From Umbelopsis isabellina (Eukaryota > Mucoromycota > Umbelopsidomycetes > Umbelopsidales > Umbelopsidaceae), in contig JAEPQZ010000019.1 in assembly GCA_016758905.1 (NCBI GenBank), positions 397,462-461,461 on the forward strand: a stretch of 64,000 nt of DNA. The letters run 5' to 3'. This document shows positions 35,974 through 48,812 of the stretch, piece by piece. A program made the position numbers and the translations under genes. The notes under the pieces were generated by a model, which had not been told where the DNA came from, did not search any database, and saw nothing but the letters and a program-made list of their open reading frames with translations. Numbering within the stretch: the first letter of the stretch is position 1; each line of letters starts with the position of its first letter.

Positions 35974-36279
35974 ATGTATCAACAACATCAGCACGGACCT
36001 AACCATCAATGCAGCCGGGATCCAATCTTAGAGGACCGTCAGTTTTCTTTTCATTTTGACGAGCCTATCTCAACCATTCATGATTCTGAGCTACATCATA
36101 CACCAGACTCAGAGTTCGCTTCAACTGGTTCATCTGCTGCCATTGGCGCCATAGCTGCTCAAAGTGATGCTACCACAGCTGGGTTCATGGCAAAAGACAA
36201 ACATCCTACACTCATCACTCGCGACTCCAATTCCAGCTTCCGCCATAAAGGTGGTAAGGTTTTAGAAGACGGTCGTTAA
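35974..36279 (+). CDS. Small hypothetical protein, 101 aa
   Basis: I do not recognise this protein. It is a single exon with a good start context and a pyrimidine-rich leader. The protein is hydrophilic, His/Ser/Asp-rich at the N terminus (MYQQHQHGPNHQCSRD), with a short Ala-rich stretch (SSAAIGAIAAQSDA) and a basic end (SSFRHKGGKVLEDGR). There is no signal peptide or membrane span, and the protein is probably disordered. Confidence 0.55.
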   Translation: MYQQHQHGPNHQCSRDPILEDRQFSFHFDEPISTIHDSELHHTPDSEFASTGSSAAIGAIAAQSDATTAGFMAKDKHPTLITRDSNSSFRHKGGKVLEDGR

Positions 36280-36414
36280 GTTCTATCTTGTCTATGTTCA
36301 GAGTGTAGCTGAATGATAGCGATCAGTACAGATGAGAAGTTTAATAGCGATTATGATATTTCAATATGTACTAGTGATTCTTTTCCTGTATTCACAAAAT
36401 AAATCATTGTGTAT

Positions 36415-37317
36415 CTATACAACTATGCCATTATAAACTGAGCGAGGATATTTAGCTGCTAAATCAGGCCATTGAACCAAAAAGCTATCCACAACATTAT
36501 AAAGTAGCTTTCCAGTTAATGATAATGTCTGCACTCTCGCAAACGATTCCACGTAAACAATATGTATATGCTTAATACCGAGTATCTGATTGGATAATGT
36601 AAAGTCAGCCCATTATTCGCCGGATCAATAATAAATGATAATGCATGGTTGTACTTACTCTTGGCAAATATGCTATCATACAGACCGCAATACAACTTCC
36701 TGGACCATTGCATAAGACCTACATAAAATCATGAGAATGTCAATCAACGACTAGGGTGTCGAAATTCACGGATGTTTCACTGACCAAATCGGGCATATTA
36801 TATAGAACGTATAGTGACCCTATTAGAGATTTGATCACACTAAATGGTACAGTCTGAAGTGGCTGTCCTACTTCCCGTAATCTTGGTATTCTATGTACAA
36901 AATACTTCAAATGTGGTGAGAATCAAGCCGTTTATATTGTGAAATCAACATAGCTATATCTTACATCTTTGCCTTCAATAGCCGATCGATCTTGCTCGAC
37001 TTTCCTTGCTTTGACCTCACTCAAGTCGTCGGTATTGGCAATTATGTATAAACGTGGACTATATCGCTCATGTATAATCTGACGGATCAGCGCTACCATC
37101 TCGCTCGTGTGGCCGCCTAGGCATTCTTGTCAGTGACCGTGTCTTTAACTGATGACAAAAGTCTGAATCTCAATTTACCTGATCCTAGCACAATGCAAGT
37201 TTTGCACGGACCTGTCCTCTTGTGCTTTGGCCGTGACCGATTCATAGGCAGGACCAGCCATAACCTCAATATTAGTACTAGGCTGACGCATGCACAGATC
37301 AGCATGCCAGTCCACAT
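36415..37317 (-). CDS. ALG14: UDP-GlcNAc transferase membrane-anchor subunit Alg14
   Basis: Anchors and completes the Alg13-Alg14 enzyme that adds the second GlcNAc to dolichol on the ER face. The start ATG at 37317 (MWTGMLICACVSLVLILRLW) begins with the expected N-terminal membrane helix. CIVLGSGGHTSEMVALIRQ follows over a splice site, then SPRLYIIANTDDLS, RIPRLREVGQPL and VLCNGPGSCIAVCMIAYLPR. The family ending RVQTLSLTGKLLYNVVDSF, then FLVQWPDLAAKYP, closes the protein. The stop is at 36415. Several introns interrupt it (near 36540-36640, 36715-36790, 36890-36960 and 37110-37170). Confidence 0.93.
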
Positions 37318-37482
37318 GGCGACGCTGATGGAATTAGTGGGACGGTACTGGTACAAAGCAATTGAAATTTTGAATAGGCGAACCAACTTGTTTTTTTTTT
37401 TTTTTTGGTTGAAAATTGTGTATGTTCTTTATGTCAGAATATGGGCTATCATACAAGTCTAATAACGCAACAAATGCAACGT

Positions 37483-39854
<2,372 letters not shown>

Positions 39855-40471
39855 TTGTAGTTAGCAATTTGACATGCGTCTCAAACTTTTTCTTTTTTTT
39901 CTTTTGTCAGTTCTGTCGGGTTGAGACCAGAAAAGTTTGACTGCCAATGAAATCTTTGTAATTTACTTCCTTCGGACTATCAAACAAGTGCCAAGTGCTT
40001 CTTGCACTAGCACAGGGTCGTCATTCTGATACAACGATCAATTGTATGGACAAGGACATTTCTGTAACAGTAAAATGATAGATGTATAGCTATAACTTAG
40101 AAATAATGAGGAAATCGATACATCTGTCTAGCAATTGTATGAAACACTGAATAACTGTGCAGCTTTGAAATCCCTTATGATGGCGCGTAGCTGAGACCAT
40201 TTCGCTATGGGGCTTATTGTGAAACTTTAATCTTGCTATGTGAAGTATAAGCAATCAATAGATAATGCATCTTTTGCAATTGTTAGCACCTAACGCAACA
40301 CTCATTCAGAATCGTATTTGATTGGCCAGCTCAATACCAACGCTGCTGGCCAATACCATTTGACCAACGGAAACAGTCACGGAGGTTCGTTCTCCTTGAA
40401 GATCGCAGTCTGAGTAGCAGTAAAGCGTTTCACCCTGACTCCTTACAAACTCATTCGCGTTGCCCATTAGC
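39855..40471. promoter_or_regulatory. Divergent intergenic region, LCB2 / ERGIC-53-like lectin
   Basis: A 617-bp region between two ER/Golgi-related genes facing away from each other. The LCB2 side is T-rich and a CT-rich leader precedes the lectin gene. No specific sites can be named. Confidence 0.5.
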
Positions 40472-42507
40472 ATGAAGGTGTCAGCAGTTTTCTGTTTAGC
40501 CGTGTTAGGAGGCTGTATTTCTGAGGCATCGGCTTACAAGCCATGGGGAAGCAGTCGAGATTCTTCTTCTAAACTTGAAAACCAGCAAACGCCGCCTTTC
40601 AAGTTTGACTACAAGCTTTCTTTTAAACGGCCGTTTTACTACAACAACACAATACCTCACTGGCAAGAGAGCGGAGGTAAGAAACTAATTGGCATGGGGG
40701 GCTCTGTCCACCAGTCTGTCGACTGTAAGCGTCGCGTTTGGTCAGTCATGGTCTAACAATCGCAATATCAGATGTTTTAAAAGCCAAAGATCTCATACGC
40801 TTGGCACCCTCGGTTCCAGGGTCAAAAGGTCGAATATGGTCTTCTATACCAAACACTCATAAGAACTGGGAAGTCATTATGCAGCTCAAGATCTCTGGCC
40901 AACACATTGGAGGAGGCAGAGGCATGGCATTTTGGTATACTAATGATCCCAATAACGATGGCCCAATCTATGGGTCACAAGATAACTGGAGAGGTCTAGG
41001 TGTTTGGCTGGATTCGGCTACACCACAGGTAAGCATATTATTATTCTCCTGCAATTCATTGTATGGGAACACCATTTTCACACCATTTGAAATCCAGACA
41101 CATTTGCCCATGACAATAGCTCTACTGAACGATGGTACCAAAAACTTTGCCGAACAAAATGACCCAAGAAAACATATGCTCGGTTCATGTAATATCAATT
41201 ACCGAAACACGCAAGAGCCAGTCTTTGTCAAGATCACATACAAAGAAAATACACTTTCAGTAAGATATTTAGTGTACGATTACTATTCTTGGCTGTCAGC
41301 TGATATATTTTTAGGTGATGATGGACCCTAAAAACCGAGGTGCTAGTTATCAGTCTTGTTTGAGAGAGCAGAATGTGCAATTACCTACAGGATATTATTT
41401 CGGTCTCAGCGTAAGTAGATCGCGTGTATTTCTACAAATTAAGGGCTGGGCATTAACTTTGTCTTTTTAGGCTGCTTCTCAAAATCCTGCTGACGACCAC
41501 GATGTCATTGCCTTTGAGACCTTTGAGTTGAATCCAGAAGCAAAGACTTCTGTATGTATAGACAACAACCGTCGTATTTCGCGTATATTGTTACTAATAT
41601 CTCATCTTACAGCATCCGGACAGGCCGATGGAGCAAGAGAAAAAGAGGCAAGGTCAAGCATTCACTGGGCTGACCGAGGAGCAAAAGAAGGTATAAACAC
41701 TTCGCGTTTTGATTTATGTACATATGTATGAAAATTATCATTCTAACCAACCTCGTGCATAGAAAATTGAGGATGTGCAATATCAAGTCAAGTATCTCGA
41801 AGAATTGGCAAACAAGGAAACTGTAACAAACGAAAATTTCAACAGCTTGGTAAGTTACCATCACCTGTTCTAGAGACATTATCACAGTATTTACTGATTG
41901 CAAATTAGGGTGCGGTTATGGACCAGCAACTTCGGGTGACGGAGATGGTTGAGTTGATACAGTTACAGTTGGAAGCAATGGGGGCTCCAACCAAGGAGCA
42001 AATTGTTGCCGGAGACTTCAAACCTGTTTTCAATCAAAAAGCCAATGATGCTGGAAGGTAAAACTCTCGCAATCTGTTGATGGTATGGTCCATATGGAAA
42101 TTAACACTTTCAGCCACAGAAACACAAAAGTTACTGGCTCTTCTGATTCTTATAATGCCGTGATTGATGAAATCAATAAGCGTGGCCGTGATCAAGACGC
42201 TCAAATCAGCCATGTTTTGAATGCTATCACGAAATTAGAGAAATGCGTACGAGCTATGGAGGTAAGACTAGTCACAAGGATATAGCGCTTGCAATCAGTA
42301 AACTAATCTCATGAAATGCAGCACATCCAAGGAGACCAAACCAAAAAGCTGGACGCTGTCACCAGTGGCGACAAATCTGAAACAAAAGGGTCATCCACGA
42401 TCCTCAATATAATCGCCTACTTCTTTATCGCTCAAATAGTCGTTTTTGCGGGAGCTTATGGATACTACAAAGTTCGCGTTCACCGTAATGAAAAGAAGTT
42501 TATTTGA
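40472..42507 (+). CDS. L-type lectin cargo receptor, ERGIC-53/Emp47-like
   Basis: Carries glycoproteins from ER to Golgi. The ATG at 40472 gives a signal peptide (MKVSAVFCLAVLGGC). The L-type lectin domain includes KFDYKLSFKRPFYYNN, GRIWSSIPNTHKNWEV, GGGRGMAFWYTNDP and GLGVWLDSATPQ. Further on, LGSCNINYRNTQEPVF and PTGYYFGLSAASQNPADDHD are typical of the family. A coiled-coil stalk (VQYQVKYLEELANKE) and a single membrane helix (AYFFIAQIVVFAGAYGYY) follow. The protein ends in NEKKFI, a KKXX-type COPI retrieval signal like that of ERGIC-53. It is split by about eight introns. Which lectin paralogue it is has not been decided. Confidence 0.93.
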
Positions 42508-42670
42508 TTTCGTGTGCTCGGCAAAACTGTCTTGACGCATGGTGAACAATCTTTTGCATTGAACGTTACGAAAAACATTCTTCCATTTTTTGTGAGTGAT
42601 AAAGTCTAGCTAATGCTATAATGATTAAAAGGACTACTTTATTCGTGCGCGAATAAATATTTTCGCATGA

Positions 42671-44292
42671 CTATTGCATATCACTATTCAATGATGATGA
42701 ACTATCTCGTGGTTCTTGCGTGCTGTGATCCCTCGGGCCATGCGAAGAAGGCGTTCCGTTCATTTGTACAGCATCGACCGGATTGCCAGTTCGCCTTCCC
42801 ACCTGACTTGATACGAGATACGCCTGATCTGTGTTTGTACTATCCACTGCTAGGGTGTCTTCAAGTACTGCCGATTGGTCTCCTGCATCTTCTGGCCTAT
42901 CCAATTCCTTTGTCTTGAGAACGGTAGTGTTGTAACCGTTGCAATGTGAGCATTTATGATACAAAAAGTGGTATTTCGCCGTTGACTTTTTTTCACAGTC
43001 ATTACACAAGATTTGCGACACAAAGTTCTCGTACTCTTGCGGCATTGTTTGAGCTTTGAGAACGGCATCTATTCGAGCAAAATACGCTGACATGTCATAT
43101 AATGATTTGAGACAAGTTGGACACTGGTATGAAGTTTTGACGTGCTCTTCGTGGCATTTTTCATGAATGCAGTGTCCACATCTCTATGGTTTTACAAAAG
43201 GCTTAGCATATAGTCAATTACATCAATCAGCATTTCCATCCTACCTCAAAGATGACTTTGCTAGTACTGGTGAACATATACTCTCCACAAATAGGGCAAT
43301 CGCATTCCAAATTGCGCTCAATACAACGATGATTTTCTTTCAACTTGATAACCATACATATATTGCATTTTTCGCAATGAAAGAAGTCCTCGCCTAATCC
43401 TTTTCCTTGTCGACATATGCCGCACTTATCGCAATGATATATTGACTTCTCAGAATCATCATCCCAAAGCTTGCATGTGTCACAGTAGTAATGAGCTACC
43501 GTTTTATGACATGCTCGACAGACTTGAGATGCAGTTTGTATCTCTGAGCAAAGCATACAAAACATATTTTTGGTTTCCCGTCTATAGATAATTTCTTGTT
43601 AGGAATGATGATTGATTCGAAAGGTGTTCCTGTGTAGCTTACCTGATCAGATTGTGATCTTCCACATCGTCATGACAAAATCGACAAGTATACCATTTTC
43701 CGCAGCAATTGGCTTGCAATTTGACTTTTCGTTTATAATGCTTGCAGCCATATATCTGCTCCTTTGCGTCCTATAAAAATAAAATATGGTAAGCCCAAGT
43801 CTGGTTAGCTGTAGGTAGTTCAATATCACATGTTAGATCATTTCAACTTACCTGGTAAGAAGGCTCCAGCTTCTCACCATTGTCTGATTCATTCCATTCC
43901 TCTATATTGTTACCGGATTTGGACTCTCCTGTAGCCCTTTGGTTTTTGCTACTTGGCACTTTCGACATTAAGCTCTAAAGCAAAAAGTTGGCTGTTAGTA
44001 AATACTTCAATGCAGATTACTCAACATTTGGAAATTACTGCACCTGCATGGCTCTAGCCTTCTCGATCGCACTCATATCTCGATTCGCGTGTATTTCTTG
44101 AATTTTCTTACGTAATTCAGTCTCTGACACTGGTGCTTTTGACGAAATTTGATTGGTATGGTCATGGCTGTTAGATGACGGAGAAATGTCCAAACTGTCA
44201 ATTCCACTATGTACGCCGTCATAGGTCGCATCAGCGTACTCTTCTTCAGAGGACTCATCTTCTTGGGTATGCTGTACAATATTTCTGTTCAT
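42671..44292 (-). CDS. CHY/CTCHY zinc-finger RING E3 ubiquitin ligase (Pirh2/RCHY1-like)
   Basis: Ubiquitin ligase with three zinc-binding modules. The ATG at 44292 (MNRNIVQHTQEDE) opens an acidic leader. The CHY module is seen as YGCKHYKRKVKLQANCCGKW with CRFCHDDVEDH. The CTCHY module follows: MFCMLCSEIQTASQVC, YYCDTCKLWDDD, HCDKCGICRQGK and CEKCNICM. The RING is CDCPICGEYMF to RCGHCIHEKCHEEH and CPTCLKS. A last zinc-ribbon segment (CNDCEKKSTAKYHFLYHKCSHC) is typical, and the tail is Ser/Asp-rich and disordered. An extra upstream exon cannot be excluded. Confidence 0.92.
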
Positions 44293-45218
44293 AATTGACG
44301 GTTCCAGGTAAAACAAGCTGTCAGTAACTGTGGTTTGACCAGGTGAAAGACAGGTTGCTGAACATGTTATCAGCAGTCACTTGCCTGATTTGGAAATTTG
44401 CATTTGAAGTTTTGGTGCTCAGTCATAGCAGCTATACTTCGCTTGTGTACCGCAGAGTACATACATGCAAAACTTGGCTTTTCAAAGTGTTAAAGAATTA
44501 TATATAAAGATCATTATCTACAATTGATTGTACTTGTGCTTGATCTGGTTTGAGATATTCAATGACTGCTCTTTCAGCTAAGATCGAGCTTGGTATTGTG
44601 TAAGATATCTTGCTGTCATATGTATCTCTCAATATGAACACGAATCGTCAATTGTTTTGTCAACTGGTTCTCTCAACTTGTTCTAAAATTTGGTAAGATT
44701 CATGCCGAATTGTGTTTAAAAATGTTGATAGCCTTCTTGCATGTCCACCATATAAATCAAGTTGGTAAGGACAACCAATCGATGATCTTATTATATACAA
44801 AATATTCAGTAATGTATTGCGTAATCAGCTTATTACTGAATGCTATCGTCAAAAAGCTCTTCACGCTATTAAGTTGACTAGCAATCACGGGTTCGGGCTG
44901 CCATGACTTCGAGGCGGAGTTCGATACAGAGTTAATAGGCCGATTAGACCCCCCTTCGTTTTGCAAAACCGGCAATAACTGGCAGCAAATGAGTTAAATG
45001 ACTGATAGAGCATGTCGAACTACAAGATACCTGACTATTCAATCCACCTCATTGGTTGCAAAATCATTGCGGCTTTCCTGGCGCACATACCAGTTTATAA
45101 TGGCAGTCACGAATCGTCGTGACGTCGGGAACCCAGGCGTTCAATTTTCATGCAAAAAAATCGAAGCTAAGCGAAACCAACTTCATATCGTTTTGTAAAT
45201 TCAACATTTGGACGAATA
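44293..45218. promoter_or_regulatory. Divergent intergenic region, CHY-RING / NMA111
   Basis: About 0.9 kb between divergent genes with no supported gene. Its NMA111-proximal part holds a palindrome and a CRE/ATF-like TGACGTCG (see separate entry). Confidence 0.5.
45106..45127. promoter_or_regulatory. Perfect 7-bp palindrome plus CRE/ATF-like site
   Basis: GTCACGA-ATCG-TCGTGAC forms a perfect inverted repeat (7-bp arms, 4-base loop). It is immediately followed, in overlap, by TGACGTCG, a CREB/ATF-type half-palindrome. It sits about 95 bp upstream of the NMA111 start. A regulatory role is inferred from position only. Confidence 0.35.
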
Positions 45219-48200
45219 ATGAGCCAGCATCCGCTTTCACGCCGAAAATTGTCGAATTCACCAGACGTCCTGACTGAGGCGGACGCTCCGGCTTTGCCCC
45301 TCGCCGCTCAAACTGCGTCGCACGAGCACCGACAGAGTTTCCGCGGACGTTCAAAGTCGCTAGCTTACGGTTCTCTCGCTTGGACTATGACAACACCACG
45401 CTTTCCTGTCGGCTATGAGAATACTAATATGGTTGGGGGTAATCAAATGTCTGCGGCCAAGTCGTGGGAGCCAATTCTAGAAAAAGCAATCAAAGCTATC
45501 ATATCGATTAAGGCTAGTCATGTTAGAAGCTTCGATACAGAGACGTCAGGTATGGCGTGTTGAGATCATAGTGCCGTTCAAATCCCAAGCTTTTCAATTA
45601 ATCATTACATATAGGGGTTTATTCCGCAACAGGATTTATCGTTGATGCCGAGCAAGGCATCATCCTTTCAAACAGACATGTGGTGTCACCTGCACCGATT
45701 GTTGCGCAAGCCGTATTGACAAACTATGAAGAAGTTGATCTGATCCCAATATACAGAGACCCCGTACATGACTTTGGATTTTTGAAATTTGATCCCCATA
45801 AGGTTAAGTTCATGGAGCTCGAGCAGATTGATTTATGCCCCGAGAAAGCCAAAGTTGGCCTAGAAATCAGGGTTGTGGGGTAAACTAGCGTATTTCGTTT
45901 GTACTTATTCCAAATTCCATAATTAACACATTTACTGCTTAGCAATGATGCTGGAGAGAAACTCAGTATCTTGGCTGGTACACTGGCGCGTTTGGACAGA
46001 CGGTATGTCTATTTTAACACTGTTGTCACAACTCAGCTCGATTAACTAAATTTATTACGTCTGTGTTGGTATCAGGGCACCGGAGTATGGCGTGGGTGAA
46101 TACAATGATTTCAATACCTTTTATCTCCAAGCTGCTTCGGGAACAAGTGGTGGCTCATCTGGCAGCCCTGTATTGAATATTGAGGGACAAGCAGTGGCAC
46201 TGAATGCAGGTGGCGCAAGCAAAGCTTCTTCAAGTTACTATCTTCCTCTAGATAGAATCAAGAGAGCCTTAGAATATGTAAGACGAGGTGAAAATGTTCC
46301 GCGAGGTACTCTACAAACTGAGTTTGAGTACCTACCATATGACGAGGTTCGCAGGCTCGGTCTGAAGGCACACATTGAAGAAAAGACTAGAAAGAAGTTC
46401 CCAGAAGAAAATGGAATGCTCGTAGTGCGATCCCTACTGCCAAAGGGTCCAGCTGATAATATCTTGGTTCCAGGAGATATTCTCTTGGGATGCAATGGAA
46501 ATATGATCACTAATTTTTTCCATCTTTTTGGCATTATTGATGATGCTGTTGGTGAGATCATAACATTAACTATATGCCGGGGAAAGAAGATACAAGACTT
46601 TGAACTTAGGGTCCAGGATTTACACAGCATCACTCCAAATCGGTTTGTAGAGATAGGAGGTGGTGTTGTCAACGAGCTTTCGTATCAATTGGCAAAAAGT
46701 TATTCACAACCTGTTGGCGGAGTATATGTTGCTACGTCTGGCCATATGTTAGCGAGCGCGAGCGCTTGGCGTAAAAGCATGATTTTGAGCGTCAATAATG
46801 TGCCTACTCCCAACATTGACGCTTTCATCGAGGCGATGAAGTTGTTACCTGATGGTGCTAGGGTACCAATAAGGTAAAACACATTCAAAAAAAAAAAAGA
46901 AAGTGTTAAGGTATGAGAAATTAAAGCTACTTTCTCCATTAGATACTACTCGCTACAAAAAGCATATAAGGAAAAAGTCATGATTATGCATGTTGACCGA
47001 CATTGGCATCCATTCAGAGTGGCAATCAGAAATGGTAATCATATTTCGCTTTTGCAATATCATTTTCAAACATATCAATTAATGTTGCATATATCGTATC
47101 CTCTAGATTACACCGGATTTTGGGATTTTGAAGAAATGCCACCTGCTCCTCCAACTCAACCATACAAGCCATCGACAGCTAGTTTCCCGTCTCTTGATCC
47201 TTCGCTGAAGCGGGCTGAAAAGCTCATGCCGTCTTTTGTTGCCATAGATTTTTATCTCCCTTACCTTGTTGATGGAATGAAGACTACTCAATTCTACGGA
47301 ACCGGCTTTATCGTCTCGACGAATCCTCCATTGATTGTTTGCGATCGAGATACTGTACCCATAAGCGTTGGAGATATTTTTATCACGTTTGCAAACAGTA
47401 TTATCATACCTGCACGTTTGGTGTTCCTGCATCCATTCTATAACTTTGTTGTTATCACGTACGATGCAAGCCTGATTGGAGAAACACCAGTCTGTCCTCT
47501 GGAGTTTAGCAACAAGATGCTTGCACAGGGAGACGAAACCTATCAAATCGGCATTGGTACTGATCACTCTGTGGTAATGAAAAAGACTACAGTAAGTGCA
47601 GTGACCAATATTGGTACGAAAGAATGCTCACCACCACGATGGAGAGCCATGAATGTTGAAGGCATAAAAATCGATGATTCTGCCAATTCACAAGGCGGTG
47701 TACTAACCGACGAGGAAGGCAAAACTCAAGCACTATGGGTGAATTATTCTTCTCAAAATGAAAAAGGCAAAGATATTTCATTCATGTGCGGATTGCCTAT
47801 TGACTTGGTTCGTCCTGTCATCGAACCGCTCATCCGTGGTGAAAAGCCTGTTATGCGCGGCTTAGATATTGAGTTCTGGACAATGCGCATCGCAGCAGCG
47901 AGAACGCTCGGACTAAGCGACGAGTGGGTGAAGAACATTGAAACCAGTGGCAGTACAAGACATACCATACTCTATGTCCTCAATATATTGGATGAGCGAA
48001 GTGCATGCGCCAAAATGCTCAAAGTTGGTGACATTGTCCTCTCCTTGAATGGGACTATCGCAACCAGGATGGCTGACCTCACCGTGGTACAACACCTGGA
48101 AAAAGTGCATATGGTAGTATTCCGAGATGGCGCGGAATTGGAACTTGACGTGCCTACTACCTATTTCAGCGGTTATGAAACAACCAGGGTTATAGGTTGG

Positions 48201-48683
48201 CAGGGAGCATTGCTTCAAATGCCATACAAAGCTGTGTTAGAACAAGTTCGTAATATTCCAACGGGAGTGTATGTATCATGTACACTCTATGGCTCGCCAG
48301 CATCGACTGTACTTCGTCCCGGCGTTTGGATTAGTGAAATCCAAGGCCTACCAGTCAAAGACCTTGACTCCTTTTTAGAGACTATCAAAGCTCACGAGCA
48401 GCATTTAACGAAGAGAAGATGCTCTCGGTATATTCCACCGGTACGCCGTAAAGAGTCTTTAGAAGATGAGGCAGAAGTCCCCGACAGCGCCGTTCTGAAG
48501 ACAGACCCTGACGACATGGATGACGATGATGATAATGATGAAGGATACATTCGTATCAAGACAGTTAGCCGTACTAATGTAGTTCGAGTAGCAGCTCTTA
48601 AAGTAGATTCTCATTATTGGGGTGCTTGGGAGCTTCTTAAAGATGATCGAGCTGTATGTGGATGGGTATGTAAATTGCCTTAA
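45219..48683 (+). CDS. NMA111: HtrA-like nuclear serine protease Nma111
   Basis: Duplicated HtrA protease with PDZ repeats, linked to apoptosis-like death and lipid homeostasis in yeast. The start (MSQHPLSRRKLSNS) is followed by a short Ser/Arg-rich leader. The first trypsin-like domain keeps His in ILSNRHVVSP, Asp in DPVHDFGFLKFDP and Ser in ASGTSGGSSGSPV. PDZ units follow (LPKGPADNILVPGDILLGC). The second protease half, from about 47230 onward, is degenerate, with CDRDTVP where the His motif should be and SANSQGGVLTDEEG in place of the active-site Ser motif. The acidic end (DDMDDDDDNDEG) precedes a last PDZ-associated segment. Exons are near 45219-45549, 45614-45882, 45943-46000, 46078-46875 and 46942 onward. 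An alternative short last intron could change the C-terminal residues. Confidence 0.95.
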
Positions 48684-48812
48684 ATGCACATTTCAGGCTG
48701 ATTCATCCGTTTGGGTCAGCCATAATAAAAAGTCAGTTTGCTGAGACTGTCATATGTCTTTCCCCACTTAATTGCCTGTCTACCCATTGACATTTGTTCA
48801 CTACTTACTACA

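Noticed and set aside
44290-44450. Possible GC-AG intron linking an upstream exon to the CHY-RING gene
   Set aside because: The join would be out of frame with the known start region, so the ATG at 44292 was kept.
45570-45600. GTTCAAATCCC resembling a tRNA B box
   Set aside because: It lies inside an NMA111 intron and has no matching acceptor stem or A box at the right distance.
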